DNA of 64,000 bases from Triangularia verruculosa (GCA_033296885.1 MU863886.1:1-64000); one strand, 5' to 3'. Numbered from the stretch's first letter, positions 45,342 through 55,868 are shown. Notes: generated by a model not told the origin, from the sequence alone. Translations and numbers: made by a program.

Positions 45342-48300
45342 ATGGGTAATCCTGGCCTGGAGAACGACGGCTCTTCGAGCAAGCATGCTCAGCATGTAGG
45401 CCATAATGTTCACTCAAACAGCAATATGGGCCACCAGTACGTAGGGGTCATGAACTTCATCACAAACGATCAGACGAAAAGTATAGAGCCGAAAGGTCAA
45501 TCATTAGACCTACCCTACCTCTGAAACTCAGGTTCTCAGTCATCACATATGGCTTTGTGATGCTAACTTTTACATCAATGTGATGATTAAGACCCAGACT
45601 TCCTCGAAAACAGTCAGCCTCTGGACTGGTTATCAACGGAAGATCATAGCGCAACTCAAAGGAAAAGCCTTAGAAGGCCGACTTGAGGGCACAGGCACCT
45701 GGCTCCTAGATTGCGACGACTTCAAACAATGGAAGACCTATCCTGGTAGCTTTCTTTGGTTGCATGGGAAACAGCTTTGTGGGAAGTCTGTCTTGTGGTA
45801 TGTCGATATCCCTTTGACCACCGCTACATGTCTAGGGCACTGAATATTATAACAGTGCTGGGATAATCGAAAGACTGAAAGCAGAGACAAACGCCAGTTC
45901 GCCACCCATAGCCTACTACTACTTTGACTCCCAGGAATCATACCTCAGACCTGAAGACGGCGACGACAAGAAAAAAGACACACCACGAACGGCTGCTACG
46001 ATCATGGCTCCGACAATTGTGCGAAAGCTTTCCACGCTTTCCCAAAGCGATACGAGATTTACGAGCAGACTTCAAGAAGTCTGGCAGCATGAGCTTCACA
46101 CCTTTGAAAGAGGCGATGATCCGCTTGGCCCAAGACAAGGGACAGGTTTACCTCATTGTTGATGGACTGGATGCACTCGTGGAGATGTCTCTGGGAACAG
46201 ACTCTCTTGCAGCTCTGTTTGAGCTGTTTGAGTGCCTCTTGAAACTTGAAGCTGTGCATCTTCTTGTGAGCAGTAGGGATCACACAGGCGATGATATTGA
46301 TGACCCATGCTTGGACCTAGCTCAGAGAGATGGAGGCTTTGAAATTATAGTCCAGGGCCGGGGCTATGAGGCGGATGTCGATTTAATGGTTGCCACCGAG
46401 TTGAGCAAGTCTACTTGGGGACGTATCAGGAAGAACCATCCAGAGTGGGTCGACATCATCAAAAATGACTTGGTTAAGAATTCGGATGGAATGTAAGTAT
46501 CGACCCCAGTACCACAAATGAGATCAAGGCAAACCACAACTCTACTTGCAGATGTCTGATAGCTGACGTCTATACCTCGGTTTGGCTTAGTGAAGCTCCG
46601 GTTGCTCGATCCTCAGCTCCATGAGCTTCTTCGACGCAAAGACTCTATTCCCAGTGAATCTGAGATACTGGACGCCTTGAATGCCATCCCAAAAGAACTC
46701 GACGCATTCTATGACAATGCTTTAACTCGAATCTGCAACATACGGTTGAACAACGCGTTTTTGGCGCTGCAATGGCTGATGTGTGCCATCCGGCCGCTGA
46801 GGTATACGGAATTCGAAGAGCTGATAAACTGGAACCAAGAAAAGAAAAAGAACCCCGCCTTCATTCGCCACAGCTTTGCTAGTCTGGTCAACTTCTCCAA
46901 GTCTTCGGGTCCCAGTTCAGGCGAAACTGTTGAATTGGTCTTTTCTAGCCTTAAGGGCTACCTCGTCAAACAAGCTAACAAGTGTGGTGGTCTTTCTGCG
47001 GTCCATCTCATACTTTCAAAGCAATGCTTGGATTACATCGGACAGTATGCTGCGAACCCAGATAACCACAATGCGCCTGACAAAAGCGAGTACAATTCGG
47101 ACGTCAAAAGGTCGCCCAGGTGCTTGCTGCATCAACGACCCCTTCTCGAATACGCCGTGAACAACTGGTACAGACATGTAATGGAACACCTCCAAGGCAA
47201 ACAAGAAGCCCAGTCAATGTCGCAGCCCGCAAGAAAGAATCCAAACAGCGATGGACTTTGGGGGTGGTTCCAACGGTTATTTGCCGATTCGGGAATTTCT
47301 GTAGAGAAAGTTGGCGGCGGCAGGTGCTACAGACATCCAGACTTGACCTTCGCTCAGAGATCTTCGGCACAAAAGTCTGTTGTGGACTGGGTTAGCTCAA
47401 CAAAACAATTTCTGGACGAATTGCGCCAAAATGATGAAGCGGCCCGCTACGCTCTCAAAAACATCACCTATCGAGGTTTTGAGACCATGGCTGAGCTTCT
47501 GATTGAACACCAGGCACCCATAGAGACGACAGTCACCACACACACGCCTCTTCAAGCTGCTTGCATGGGCGAGTTCAATCTCTTGATGTACTCACTTCTT
47601 CAGAATCCCATGCATAGCGTGTCTGGAGGCAAACGTCTGGATTTAGAAGATGACGGGAACGAAAAGGCAGAGCAAAGCAGAGCCACCCCGGACCCTTTCG
47701 TTCCTTGGTGGCCTTTCATAGAGTGCATACTCTGCCGTGGGAAGTTGGGAGAGCATGATGGCGCCAACATTGTCAGAGCTCTCCTCCTTGCCGGTGCGGA
47801 TGTGGATAAACAAAGCAAGTATGGAGATACGGCCTTGCATCATGCCACAGCAAGGGGCAACATAGCCGCTGCAGTTTTGCTTCTTCAGAAAAATGCAGAG
47901 ATGGAAGTGTGGGCCGAGGGTCCTCTCAACGTATCTGGCAGGACTACCCGCTGGCTTGATCTCGATAAACCGGCCAAGGTTCCCGTCTATTGGCCGGTCC
48001 CGGAAAAGTGCCATGGAACGCCGCTCTACTGGGGTATCAAGATGGGACAACATGACACCGTCCGGCTTCTGCTTAACCATGGTGCAAACATCCGTGCCCA
48101 AACTAGAAGTCGCTTGCGTGATGGATTTGCAGCTCTTCACTCGGATGCGGAGATGGTTCAGTTGATGGTCGACCATGGCCTAGACGTTAATGAAGAAGAT
48201 GACCACGGGCTTTCGCCGCTTCAGTTCGCTATTGGGAGTAACAGCCTTGACGTGGTTGAACTGCTGCTTGCAAAGGGTGCAAACACCGAAGCCTCTACCT

Positions 48301-49531
48301 CCTGCGGTCGATTCCCCCTGATGATCGCACCAACCACCGCTACCACCAAGGCATTACTTCGAAATGGCGCCGATTTACACCGCCACACGTACCATAGCAA
48401 CATACGACTCACGGCCTTAGTCTGGGCTGCATCCCAAGGGCTCCACGAAGTTGTTAGGACACTTCTTGAAGAAGGTGCTCTTTTCCATGATTCTCTTGCT
48501 CTGGCAGCATACGAAGGGCGCATAGAATCGGTCAAGGTTCTTCTCGAGTTCAACGCTCCCGTGGACGCTGAGTTGAGACCTGGCATGACTGCCCTGACCG
48601 TCGCGGCCGAGATGGGACAGAGCGATATTGCCTCTCTTTTACTTGAACACAATGCTAGTCTTCTTCCTCGATGTCCACCATTTGGGTCAATGTTGAATGC
48701 TTCGAGTTACGGAGGCGTGGACGTGGTTTTTGAGGCTTGTTGGGAGCAAGAGCCGTATATGCGGCATGAAAGAGATCCCCGGGGGCGCACTGCGCTCCAT
48801 TTTGCCGCGGCTGGTGGGAAAGCAGATATTGTTAGGAAACTGCTGGACCGTGGGCACGATGCTAAGAGTGAGGATTTTCAAGGACGAAATGCACTTCATC
48901 TAGCAGCATCGAGTGGGTCTTTACCTACCGTCGAAGAGCTACTCGAGGCACAGCATGGCATTGATCCTGCTGGCAAAGACAGGGACGGCTGGAATGCTTT
49001 ACACTGGGCAGTCAGAGGTGGTAATCGACAAATCGTGGAGAAGCTGCTAGCTTGTGGGAGCCAAAACAAAAGTTTAGCCGACGCCCAGGGCTGGTCACCA
49101 GCACGGATTGCAATCTATCATGAGCACCAGCACCTCTTGCCACTTTTAGGCGGGGAAGAACCGATAAGAGAGTCTGGCAACCACTGGTGGATTGTGGGTT
49201 GTGAACATGAGGGATTTCGTTGCGACGGCTGTCTCATAGTATGTCTACCTGGCTATCTGCATCCAACAAGACCTTCAAGATGTTAACAAGCAGTAAGATG
49301 CCAATACGCGGTCCTCGCTTCGCTTGCATTACATGCCGTCGTTCAAGAGTCGAATTCTGTTTTAAATGCGAACAAGAGGGCAAGGCCTTACACCCTGGTC
49401 ACCGATTTGCCGAAAGACATTCGTGCCAGGGTGATACTCGGACACAGAAGATTGAAAAGAAAGGATGTATAGGTTTGCTTGCCTGGGAAACTCTCATGCC
49501 TCATGTGTCCGCTCATTATGAGAACAGCTAA
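45342..49531 (+). pseudogene. NACHT-ankyrin-ZZ NLR-like gene with three frameshifts
   Basis: A fungal NLR-like (STAND) protein. Exons are 45342-45480 (or -45495), 45592-45797, 45856-46492, 46552-49238 and 49298-49531. If three single extra bases are discounted the sum is exactly 1300 codons. A short Gly/Asn/His-rich N-terminus comes first, then LDWLSTEDH, the NACHT P-loop WLHGKQLCGKS, the Walker-B-like VYLIVDGLDALVE, about ten ankyrin repeats (for example GDTALHHATARGNIAAAVLL) and a C-terminal ZZ zinc finger (CDGC, CITC, CFKC, HPGH). Shifts occur near 45681 (extra C before RLEGTGTWLLDC), at the A6 run 45971-45976, and near 46589. They lie only in the NACHT half; the 2.65-kb ankyrin part is fully open. 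In the P-loop, Gln-Leu-Cys replaces the more usual Pro-Gly-Cys/Thr. Recent inactivation, an inactive allele, or sequencing indels are all possible. Confidence 0.78.
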
Positions 49532-50030
49532 GGTGGAGGCAAAATAGCGCGATGGGTATCGTATTGCCATTGTTCAGTCAAAAGTAAGCTCCTTAATATC
49601 CTGTTTGCCCCCTTGGTAGACAACATTCGACATGTGATTGTTGCCGCTGTGAGTTGAACCATGGTCCTGGCTCTGCAAAATTGGGGTATCGAAGGCGGCT
49701 GTGTAAACGCTTTGGCTTGTGCTGGCACCTTTGTGTTAAAATGTCACGGTATTAGCATATGAAATTAAAAAACCAACCCGAGATTTGAAAACATGGAGGT
49801 GACGCGTTGACTAAAACGCCATATGCAACTACAACAAAATAAGACAACATAATGAGGATTGCAGATAAATATCGTCTTTTTAAAACATACACATGGTTAG
49901 GTATGTTGTTGATGTACTAAGTTGTTCATGACTTCAAACTCAGGTATCGTTGATCTGTCGTGCGCTTCTGCTGATTGTTTTGTTTACATTGTGATTTGAG
50001 TCCCTGAGTCTCTGAACGCCCCCTGCTTTA
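49532..50030. other. Intergenic, 3' flanks of NLR-like and xylanase genes
   Basis: This is the AT-rich spacer between convergent genes, with no feature recognised. Confidence 0.5.
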
Positions 50031-51161
50031 CTAACCTGATCTCTTCTTGGTACATTTGTCCTTGCCTTTGCCCTTACCCTTACCCTTGCCCTTGCCCTTG
50101 CCTCCCTGAGCCTTAATCAACTTCCCAAGGTATTCCACCATCCCATCATAAGCCGGGTGCTTGCTGAAGTCCTCAAACCATAACGAACTCGCCCCATTAC
50201 CGGGAAAAACATGCGGCACCCAGCTAAAAGGGTCATAAAAGTCCCAAATCGTGATGCCCACACAAACATCCTTGGTCTTGACACACGCACCAACAACTTT
50301 CTGGTAGCACTCACTCTGCCACTGCAGCTTCTGCTCATCCACTGGCGTCTTAATCCTCACATCCAACTCGGTAAACGCAACCTCGTCTACCAGCTCCTTG
50401 TACTGCCCAATGGTATTGATCAAATCCTCCTCGCTCGGGTGGTTATCGGCATGCAAGTGCGCCTGCATCCCCACACCATCAATCTTGATCCCGGCATCCT
50501 TCAGCATCTTGACCAGCCTCACCGCACCGGCAGTCTTGACGCTGGCCGGCCTCTCGATCCCGTAGTCGTTGTAGTACAGCTTCGCCTCCGGGTCGACCTT
50601 GGCAGCGGTCTCGAACGCGAGGCGGATGTACTCCTCGCCGAGAACATTGTAGAACACGCTCTTTCTGTAGGTCCCATCCTCGTCGAGGGCTTCGTTGAGG
50701 ACGTCCCAGTGGGCGCAGCGGCCGCGGTAGTACCCGGCGACTTCGGTGATGTGCCTCACGATCACCTCCCTCAGGCCCTCTTTCGTCCACTCGGTGGTCT
50801 CAACCCAGGGAGCGAGCTGGCTGTGCCAGACCAAGGCGTGGCAGCGCAGGATTTTGTTGGTCCTGTTGGCCAGGTCGGCGACGTAGTCACCCTCGGTGAA
50901 GTTGAACACTCCGGGCTCGGGCTCGACAAACAGCCATTTCTGGCCGTTGGTGGGTGTCGTCTGGCCAAACTCCTTGGGGTTTTCGAGGATGGCGTCGTAT
51001 TGGGCGTAGGATTCGGGGTAGGGCTCACGCTCGCGGAAGCCGGGGGTGTCGGTGGCAGCGCCGAAGTACTGGAGGCCGGCCTTGACAGCGAGCTCATGAA
51101 GCTGGGCGGTCGCGAGAGGGAGGGCGCCCGCGGCGGCGATGAGCGAGGTGGAGAGACGCAT
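50031..51161 (-). CDS. GH10 endo-1,4-beta-xylanase, secreted
   Basis: This enzyme cleaves internal beta-1,4 bonds of xylan. One exon encodes 376 residues: signal peptide (MRLSTSLIAAAGALPLATAQ), then a complete GH10 barrel beginning LHELAVKAGLQYFGAATD. The acid/base is Glu157 in WDVLNEALDE and the nucleophile Glu265 in AFTELDVRI; HALVWHSQLAPW and GITIWDFYDPFSW are also typical. No cellulose-binding module is present. Instead the protein ends in about eight Gly-Lys repeats and a basic tail (KDKCTKKRSG), unusual for a secreted xylanase. The ATG at 51161 is chosen because it starts the signal peptide; the frame runs 16 codons further upstream without ATG. A TATAAAG box lies about 83-89 nt upstream on the minus strand. 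Its neighbour on the same strand is a GH3 beta-glucosidase. Confidence 0.95.
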   Translation of the reverse strand: MRLSTSLIAAAGALPLATAQLHELAVKAGLQYFGAATDTPGFREREPYPESYAQYDAILENPKEFGQTTPTNGQKWLFVEPEPGVFNFTEGDYVADLANRTNKILRCHALVWHSQLAPWVETTEWTKEGLREVIVRHITEVAGYYRGRCAHWDVLNEALDEDGTYRKSVFYNVLGEEYIRLAFETAAKVDPEAKLYYNDYGIERPASVKTAGAVRLVKMLKDAGIKIDGVGMQAHLHADNHPSEEDLINTIGQYKELVDEVAFTELDVRIKTPVDEQKLQWQSECYQKVVGACVKTKDVCVGITIWDFYDPFSWVPHVFPGNGASSLWFEDFSKHPAYDGMVEYLGKLIKAQGGKGKGKGKGKGKGKDKCTKKRSG

Positions 51162-51243
51162 CTTGATGGGTTGGAGAAACAAGAGTGAGGAAGCCCCTGA
51201 GTGGACCAAAGCTGGAACTCCAAACTATGGGGGCACTATCCGC

Positions 51244-51250
51244 ACTTTAT
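51244..51250 (-). promoter_or_regulatory. TATA box of the GH10 xylanase gene
   Basis: TATAAAG on the minus strand lies about 83 nt upstream of the ATG. Inducible fungal cell-wall enzyme genes commonly carry such a box. Confidence 0.55.
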
Positions 51251-51828
51251 AACATTGCCATTGTACCCCTGCAGGAAGTAGCATCATCCTCCCTCCGCTT
51301 ATTCCCCTATCCACACCCTTACCAGTGCCACGGAAGCGGGACAAGAAGGTTAATGAATTCCATATTGCAACTTCAAGACACCGCAATCTGTGCGAGACTC
51401 TTGTTCATGCGGAGACGATCATGAATGGCCCCCTTTTCCCCGCACGGCGATCTTCAAAGTGGAAGCTCTTCAGCCGAACCGAAAACCATGATAGGAGCCA
51501 AGAAGTGGTCCGCATTGAGCCTCAAGTGTTCGTGACGACCAACGGGGTCGCATCGGGGAGGTACCGCCGGGTAAATCGGTGCCGGCCGGATATATGCCAT
51601 TTCGGGGGGAACATCCGCTTCAATCGCCAAGCATTGTACTCCAAATCATCATCGAAATGCGGTCTTGGAGAACCTGACGTAAAGATCGAGGTCTTTGTAT
51701 ATTTTGTATTAGTAATGAAGCCCAAACCAACCACATATTCATAACTCATGCACCCATGTCGTACACGTAACAGCCCTGAAGAATCCAAAACGCCATAAAT
51801 ATCCCTTCAAGTCCTTCAAGAAACCCCC
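51251..51828. other. Intergenic upstream of xylanase gene
   Basis: This is regulatory space between two tandem minus-strand glycosidase genes. The overlapping frames on both strands show no coding signal. Confidence 0.45.
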
Positions 51829-54682
51829 TTAGACGGTAAACTTCCCCGCCAAAGGCAAGTCCCTGCTACTACCGCCGACCTCAACTTTATACTCGCCTTC
51901 CCCCAACCTCCACTTCTGTGCCCTCACATCCCAGACACTCAAATCCCTTCTCGTGACCTCGAAAGTCACCTTCTTCGTCTCGCCCACCTCGATCGATACT
52001 TTCTCAAAGCCTCTCAACTGCCTGACTGGGACCTTCTCTCCTGCCCTTCCAGTTGAAGGCAGCCCCAAATACAACTGCGCAACCTCCTTCCCTTCCACCT
52101 CGCCCTTGTTCTCAACGTCAGCCTCCACCCTGGCCAGAACATCCCACAGATCCTCCTGTCCACCCTCTACAGTCTTGCCCTTAGGGTACTCTTCAAAACT
52201 CTTATTGCCATCCTTTTCAACCGCCAGATTAGAGTATCCGAACGTGGTATAGCTCAATCCAAATCCAAACTCGAACCTCGGCTTGATCCTGTTCTCGTCA
52301 AAGTGTCGATAGTCGACGAATACGCCCTCTGTAAAGTTGCTTTGTGGGAAATACTTGAAGATGCCCTCCGGCTTATCTGGTCTGAGCATAATCCCATAGT
52401 CGGTTTCCTTGCGGGCTATGGTATACGGCAGTTTGCCCGATGGATTCTCCTTGCCGTAGAGAAGCGATACCAAGGCCTTTCCGGACGCTTGACCCGGTAG
52501 GTGGGCAAATATCACGGCGGTAACGTTGGGGTGGTCGATAAACTCGTCTACAAGCCTTATACCGGCATTGTGAAAGATCACAACGGTGTTGTTACACTGG
52601 CCAGCCACGTGGAGAATCAAACTGTCGGTGTAGTCATCTCTCAAGCCAGGTCTATCAGCGCCTTCGGCCGCCCAAGCATTTCCGAAGACTAAACAGGCGG
52701 TAGAGACGGGATCAACCGCTGGCTTGCCATTGTGGAAGTCCCAGAACAGGGCCGTGTCATCCTCGTAGGCTTGTTGGACGACCGCGTCATATGGTGAAAT
52801 GGCAAGCGATTGCGAAGTTGCGCCTGATCCGCCGCCTGAATATAATGTTCCGTTAAACGCAATGCCTGTGGTTCCTGGTGTCGCCCCTGACCAGCCAAAG
52901 AAGCCGGCACCAAATTCCTGATAGTCAAAGGAACCAGAGCCCATCAGCCAAGGTGACAGGCCGTCTGTTGGGTTGTTCTCGTCGGGGTTTTTGGCGGAGT
53001 AGCCGTAGATAGACAACAGTTTTGGCGTCTTCAAGGGCAAGGCGTTGCGGATGTTTTTGACGAGAACATGGCCCTCCACTGCGCCGTCGAACAGTATAGA
53101 CTTGAAAGAAGAGTTTCTCGCGTCGACAATGCGATGTGGCTTGGTGAGGTCCTTGGGCATACCGACGCCTGGGCTTGGGAAGTCTCTGTCTTGACCCATT
53201 TGATACCAGGAAGCAATGGTTCTATTTCCGTCAGTGTGTAGTCCCCATAGCAGAAACGGCGGGCTGACCTGATGATCATATCGTCTAGCCGACTCTTGGG
53301 TACTGTTCCATTCTCGATGGCGTCCTTGAGATGGGAACCCCAGAAGTCTCCTCCATTAGGCATGGCCATATCCATACCAGCCTCGGCTGTAGCAACTCCG
53401 GCATGCTGAGCACCCCAATCACTAACTACACCGCCTTGAAATCCAAGCTCAGTTTTGAGCAGTCCATTTTGTGTCTTGCTGTTTGCACAACCATAAGAGT
53501 TATTTACTCTCTGATAGGAGCACATGATGCTGCCAGTGCCAGCACGCACAGCATCCTGGAAGGGCCTATGTTTTTCTTATCAGCATCTATTTCTTCGTCA
53601 TGGGCACGGGCTACTTACCAAAGGTAAATCTCATGCATAGTTCTGTCGTCAATATTTGAAGATACAGCTTCCACACCACCACTTGGGTTTCTGTTTGTCT
53701 CCTGTTCATTGGCAACAAAGTGCTAGAAATCTTGTCAGTCACATTGTCAACCAGTTACCTCGTAGAAACATACCTTTGTGCTGGCGATAACCCCAACACC
53801 TTGAATCCCCTTCACAGTTTCGCCGACCAACACGCCGGATAAGTATGGGTCACTGGCGAAGCCTTCCCAATTTCTTCCACCACTCACAACGCGGCCAGCT
53901 GGCCCGACCACAGGCCCCAGAAGAATGTTGACGCCTTTCGCCCTGAACTCGCCACCCATGCCTTTGCCTCTTGCCAAGGTAAGCTCCTTGTTCCAGCTGG
54001 CCCCGACGTGAATCCCACTTGGCCAGCTGCTGACAAAGTCTGTCCCTCGGACTCCCTGTCCGGCATCGGCTAAACACATTCCAGGGAACTTCAAACGAGA
54101 GATGGCTGGCAAGAAACCCGGGCAAGAGGTGTCGGAGTTGGTTCCAGACGTGAGGCTGATCTGTTCACCTCCCGTCAGTATTCATCCTGGCTTCTCAATC
54201 ATATCAGAGATATCAGGTAATTTGGTACTTTTTCATCCAGTGTCATCTTCCCAACAAATTCCCTGGCTCTATCAAACGCCTCCTTCCACTCTCCGGATCC
54301 AGTCATTTCCGCTATCGGTGTCAATTCTGTCAGCCATCACTCTGTGACACAATAACAAGATGATGGAGTACCCACGAGAGGGATACACGGGTTCTGATTC
54401 CCCGTAGAAATGTTCATCTCTCTGGATCATCCTCCCCTCGTCCATCCCTTCCCCAGAGTCATTGCCATTGCGCTTGGGAAGCGCTGCCAACCCTGCCAAC
54501 CCACCACCTATTATCACGAGTATGAGAACGATTATCAAGAGGCCCTTTTTGGTCTTGAAAAAGGCCAGCTTTGATTGTCAACTCTTTTTTTCTTGGTATG
54601 CTGGAGGCTGGTCCGGCGGCAGGAGGGCTGTGGAGTGGTGGTGACTGGCTGCTTTGCGGGAAAGAAGAGACGAAGAGGCCAT
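51829..54682 (-). CDS. Membrane-anchored GH3 beta-glucosidase with in-frame TGA
   Basis: A GH3 glycosidase that releases glucose from cello-oligosaccharides. Six exons (54682-54376, 54311-54229, 54160-53774, 53722-53619, 53565-53269, 53221-51829) give 856 codons with all phases closed. The N-terminus is a short cytoplasmic tail (MASSSLLSRKAASHHHST) and a single transmembrane anchor (LLIIVLILVIIGGGLAGLAAL), so it is a type II membrane enzyme. The catalytic nucleophile Asp is in GGVVSDWGAQHAG. The C-terminal fibronectin-III-like domain ends LPLAGKFTV. The single defect is TGA at codon 35 (54578-54580), between EKKS and QSKLAFFKTKKG; arginine would fit. No intron can remove it, and no ATG follows before the anchor. 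The rest is undamaged, which suggests a very recent nonsense mutation, stop readthrough, or a base error. Confidence 0.88.
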
Positions 54683-55256
54683 TTTGGCTTGTAGACAATT
54701 TATCTCGATATGTGAGATGTGGGTGGCGTTGTGAGCTGTCTTATCTGGCGTTTGTTTATTCGACACTAGACTGGGTCCGCCGCGTATGACAGATAAGCCC
54801 TCAGAATATCGATCTCATCAAACGAATTGAATGGGATGTCAGATGCACAAGTAACATTTGCAAGTGAGTTTTTGCTCGCAGTAAAATAATGCAGTAGATG
54901 GTTGTACGCTTGACCCCTCAATGACTGCCGCTGTTGTTTATACCTGTAACCAACCGGCGTTGCCAGCGGCAATGCCAATTAACTGCTGCCAAGACCCATG
55001 CTACTAACTGAAGGCCCATGAAGCCTTCTGATTTCTTAACAACCTACTCAATTGCTCAAGGTCTATCATTCTTTGGTTAGTTTCCCATCGAGTTCGAATT
55101 TCTTTTAACGGATGAAAATCAATCTATGGAGTACACTAGGAACCCTCAATTGTGATTGTGTTGCAATGCATACGGGGTCAAGTCAGTTGAGTTTGACCCA
55201 GGGTTAGGGTCTGGGTTCTATCAGGATGACGATTTCACGAGTCTGTTTCCGTGTTT
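54683..55256. other. Intergenic; telomere-like motif at right end
   Basis: This is the upstream region of the GH3 gene. Near 55193-55217 there is CCAGGGTTAGGGTCTGGGTTC, a short telomere-like stretch just outside the MITE-like element. Confidence 0.5.
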
Positions 55257-55351
55257 TCTACCGAGGTGGAATTACAAGGGGGGGAGTGCGGCCTACGTTG
55301 ACACCCTGTGGTCCCCGCCCGGGCCACCACAGGCATAGCACAGACCACCCC

Positions 55352-55364
55352 GCGCGCGCGCGCG
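55352..55364. repeat. Short CG dinucleotide repeat
   Basis: A perfect alternating CG tract of 12-14 bases inside the MITE-like element. Confidence 0.85.
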
Positions 55365-55389
55365 ACTTCATCATTTCAACACAACAAAC

Positions 55390-55422
55390 TGCCATTTTCT
55401 GCCATTTTCTACCATTTTCTTT
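55390..55422. repeat. Tandem CCATTTTCT repeat
   Basis: Three tandem units of about 10 nt (GCCATTTTCT, GCCATTTTCT, ACCATTTTCT) inside the element. Confidence 0.85.
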
Positions 55423-55430
55423 ACGAATAG

Positions 55431-55531
55431 TTAACGGTTAGGGTTCGGGTCAGTTAGTTAGGGTCCGGGTTAGTAGTTAAAGTTAGCGGTTAGGGCTTCG
55501 GGTTATAGTTAGGATTCGGGTTATATAGTTT
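55431..55531 (+). repeat. Degenerate telomere-like TTAGGG/TTCGGG repeats
   Basis: About 100 bases made of TTAGGG, TTCGGG, TTAGTTAGGG and GGTTAGGGC-type units, all in one orientation. It is internal to the TIR-bounded element, about 9 kb from the window edge. Confidence 0.8.
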
Positions 55532-55868
55532 TCTGGAAAATAGTCGTCGCGGTCTATAGGCAGGAAATGGCGTGGGCGCGTGCGAGTGCTGGTTTACGCT
55601 CACCCTGTGGAGCTCACTCCCCTACCCTTGTAATTCCACCTCCGTAGACACCACCTCTATTTCGAGCGGCGCCGGCCTGATGCAATGATCTCCGCTAATC
55701 AAGTGTATTATAAAATGGTAAAGTGCTTGATTTTCAGACTCGGGGCTTACGTTTCGCAGCGAAGCATCGCCCTACGCTTTGATCTCATGTAAGTGCCCGC
55801 GGCGCGCGGTCGTGCACCCGTAGCATCAGCGGGCCGTTGCTGGTGGAGCTCTATACCGGAGCGGGCCG

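Larger units (their letters stand above)
55257..55648. mobile_element. MITE-like element with TIRs and TA flanks
   Basis: Left end CCGAGGTGGAATTACAAGGG (55261-55280) is the inverse of the right end (55625-55644) with one mismatch. Each is bordered by TA (55259-55260 and 55645-55646), the target duplication of Tc1/mariner elements, and TCTA/TAGA extends the symmetry outward. Allowing a 2-nt gap, GGGGAGTG extends the inverted repeat inward. Element length between the TAs is 384 bp and there is no coding capacity. A CACCCTGTGG copy sits near each end in direct orientation. Confidence 0.75.
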
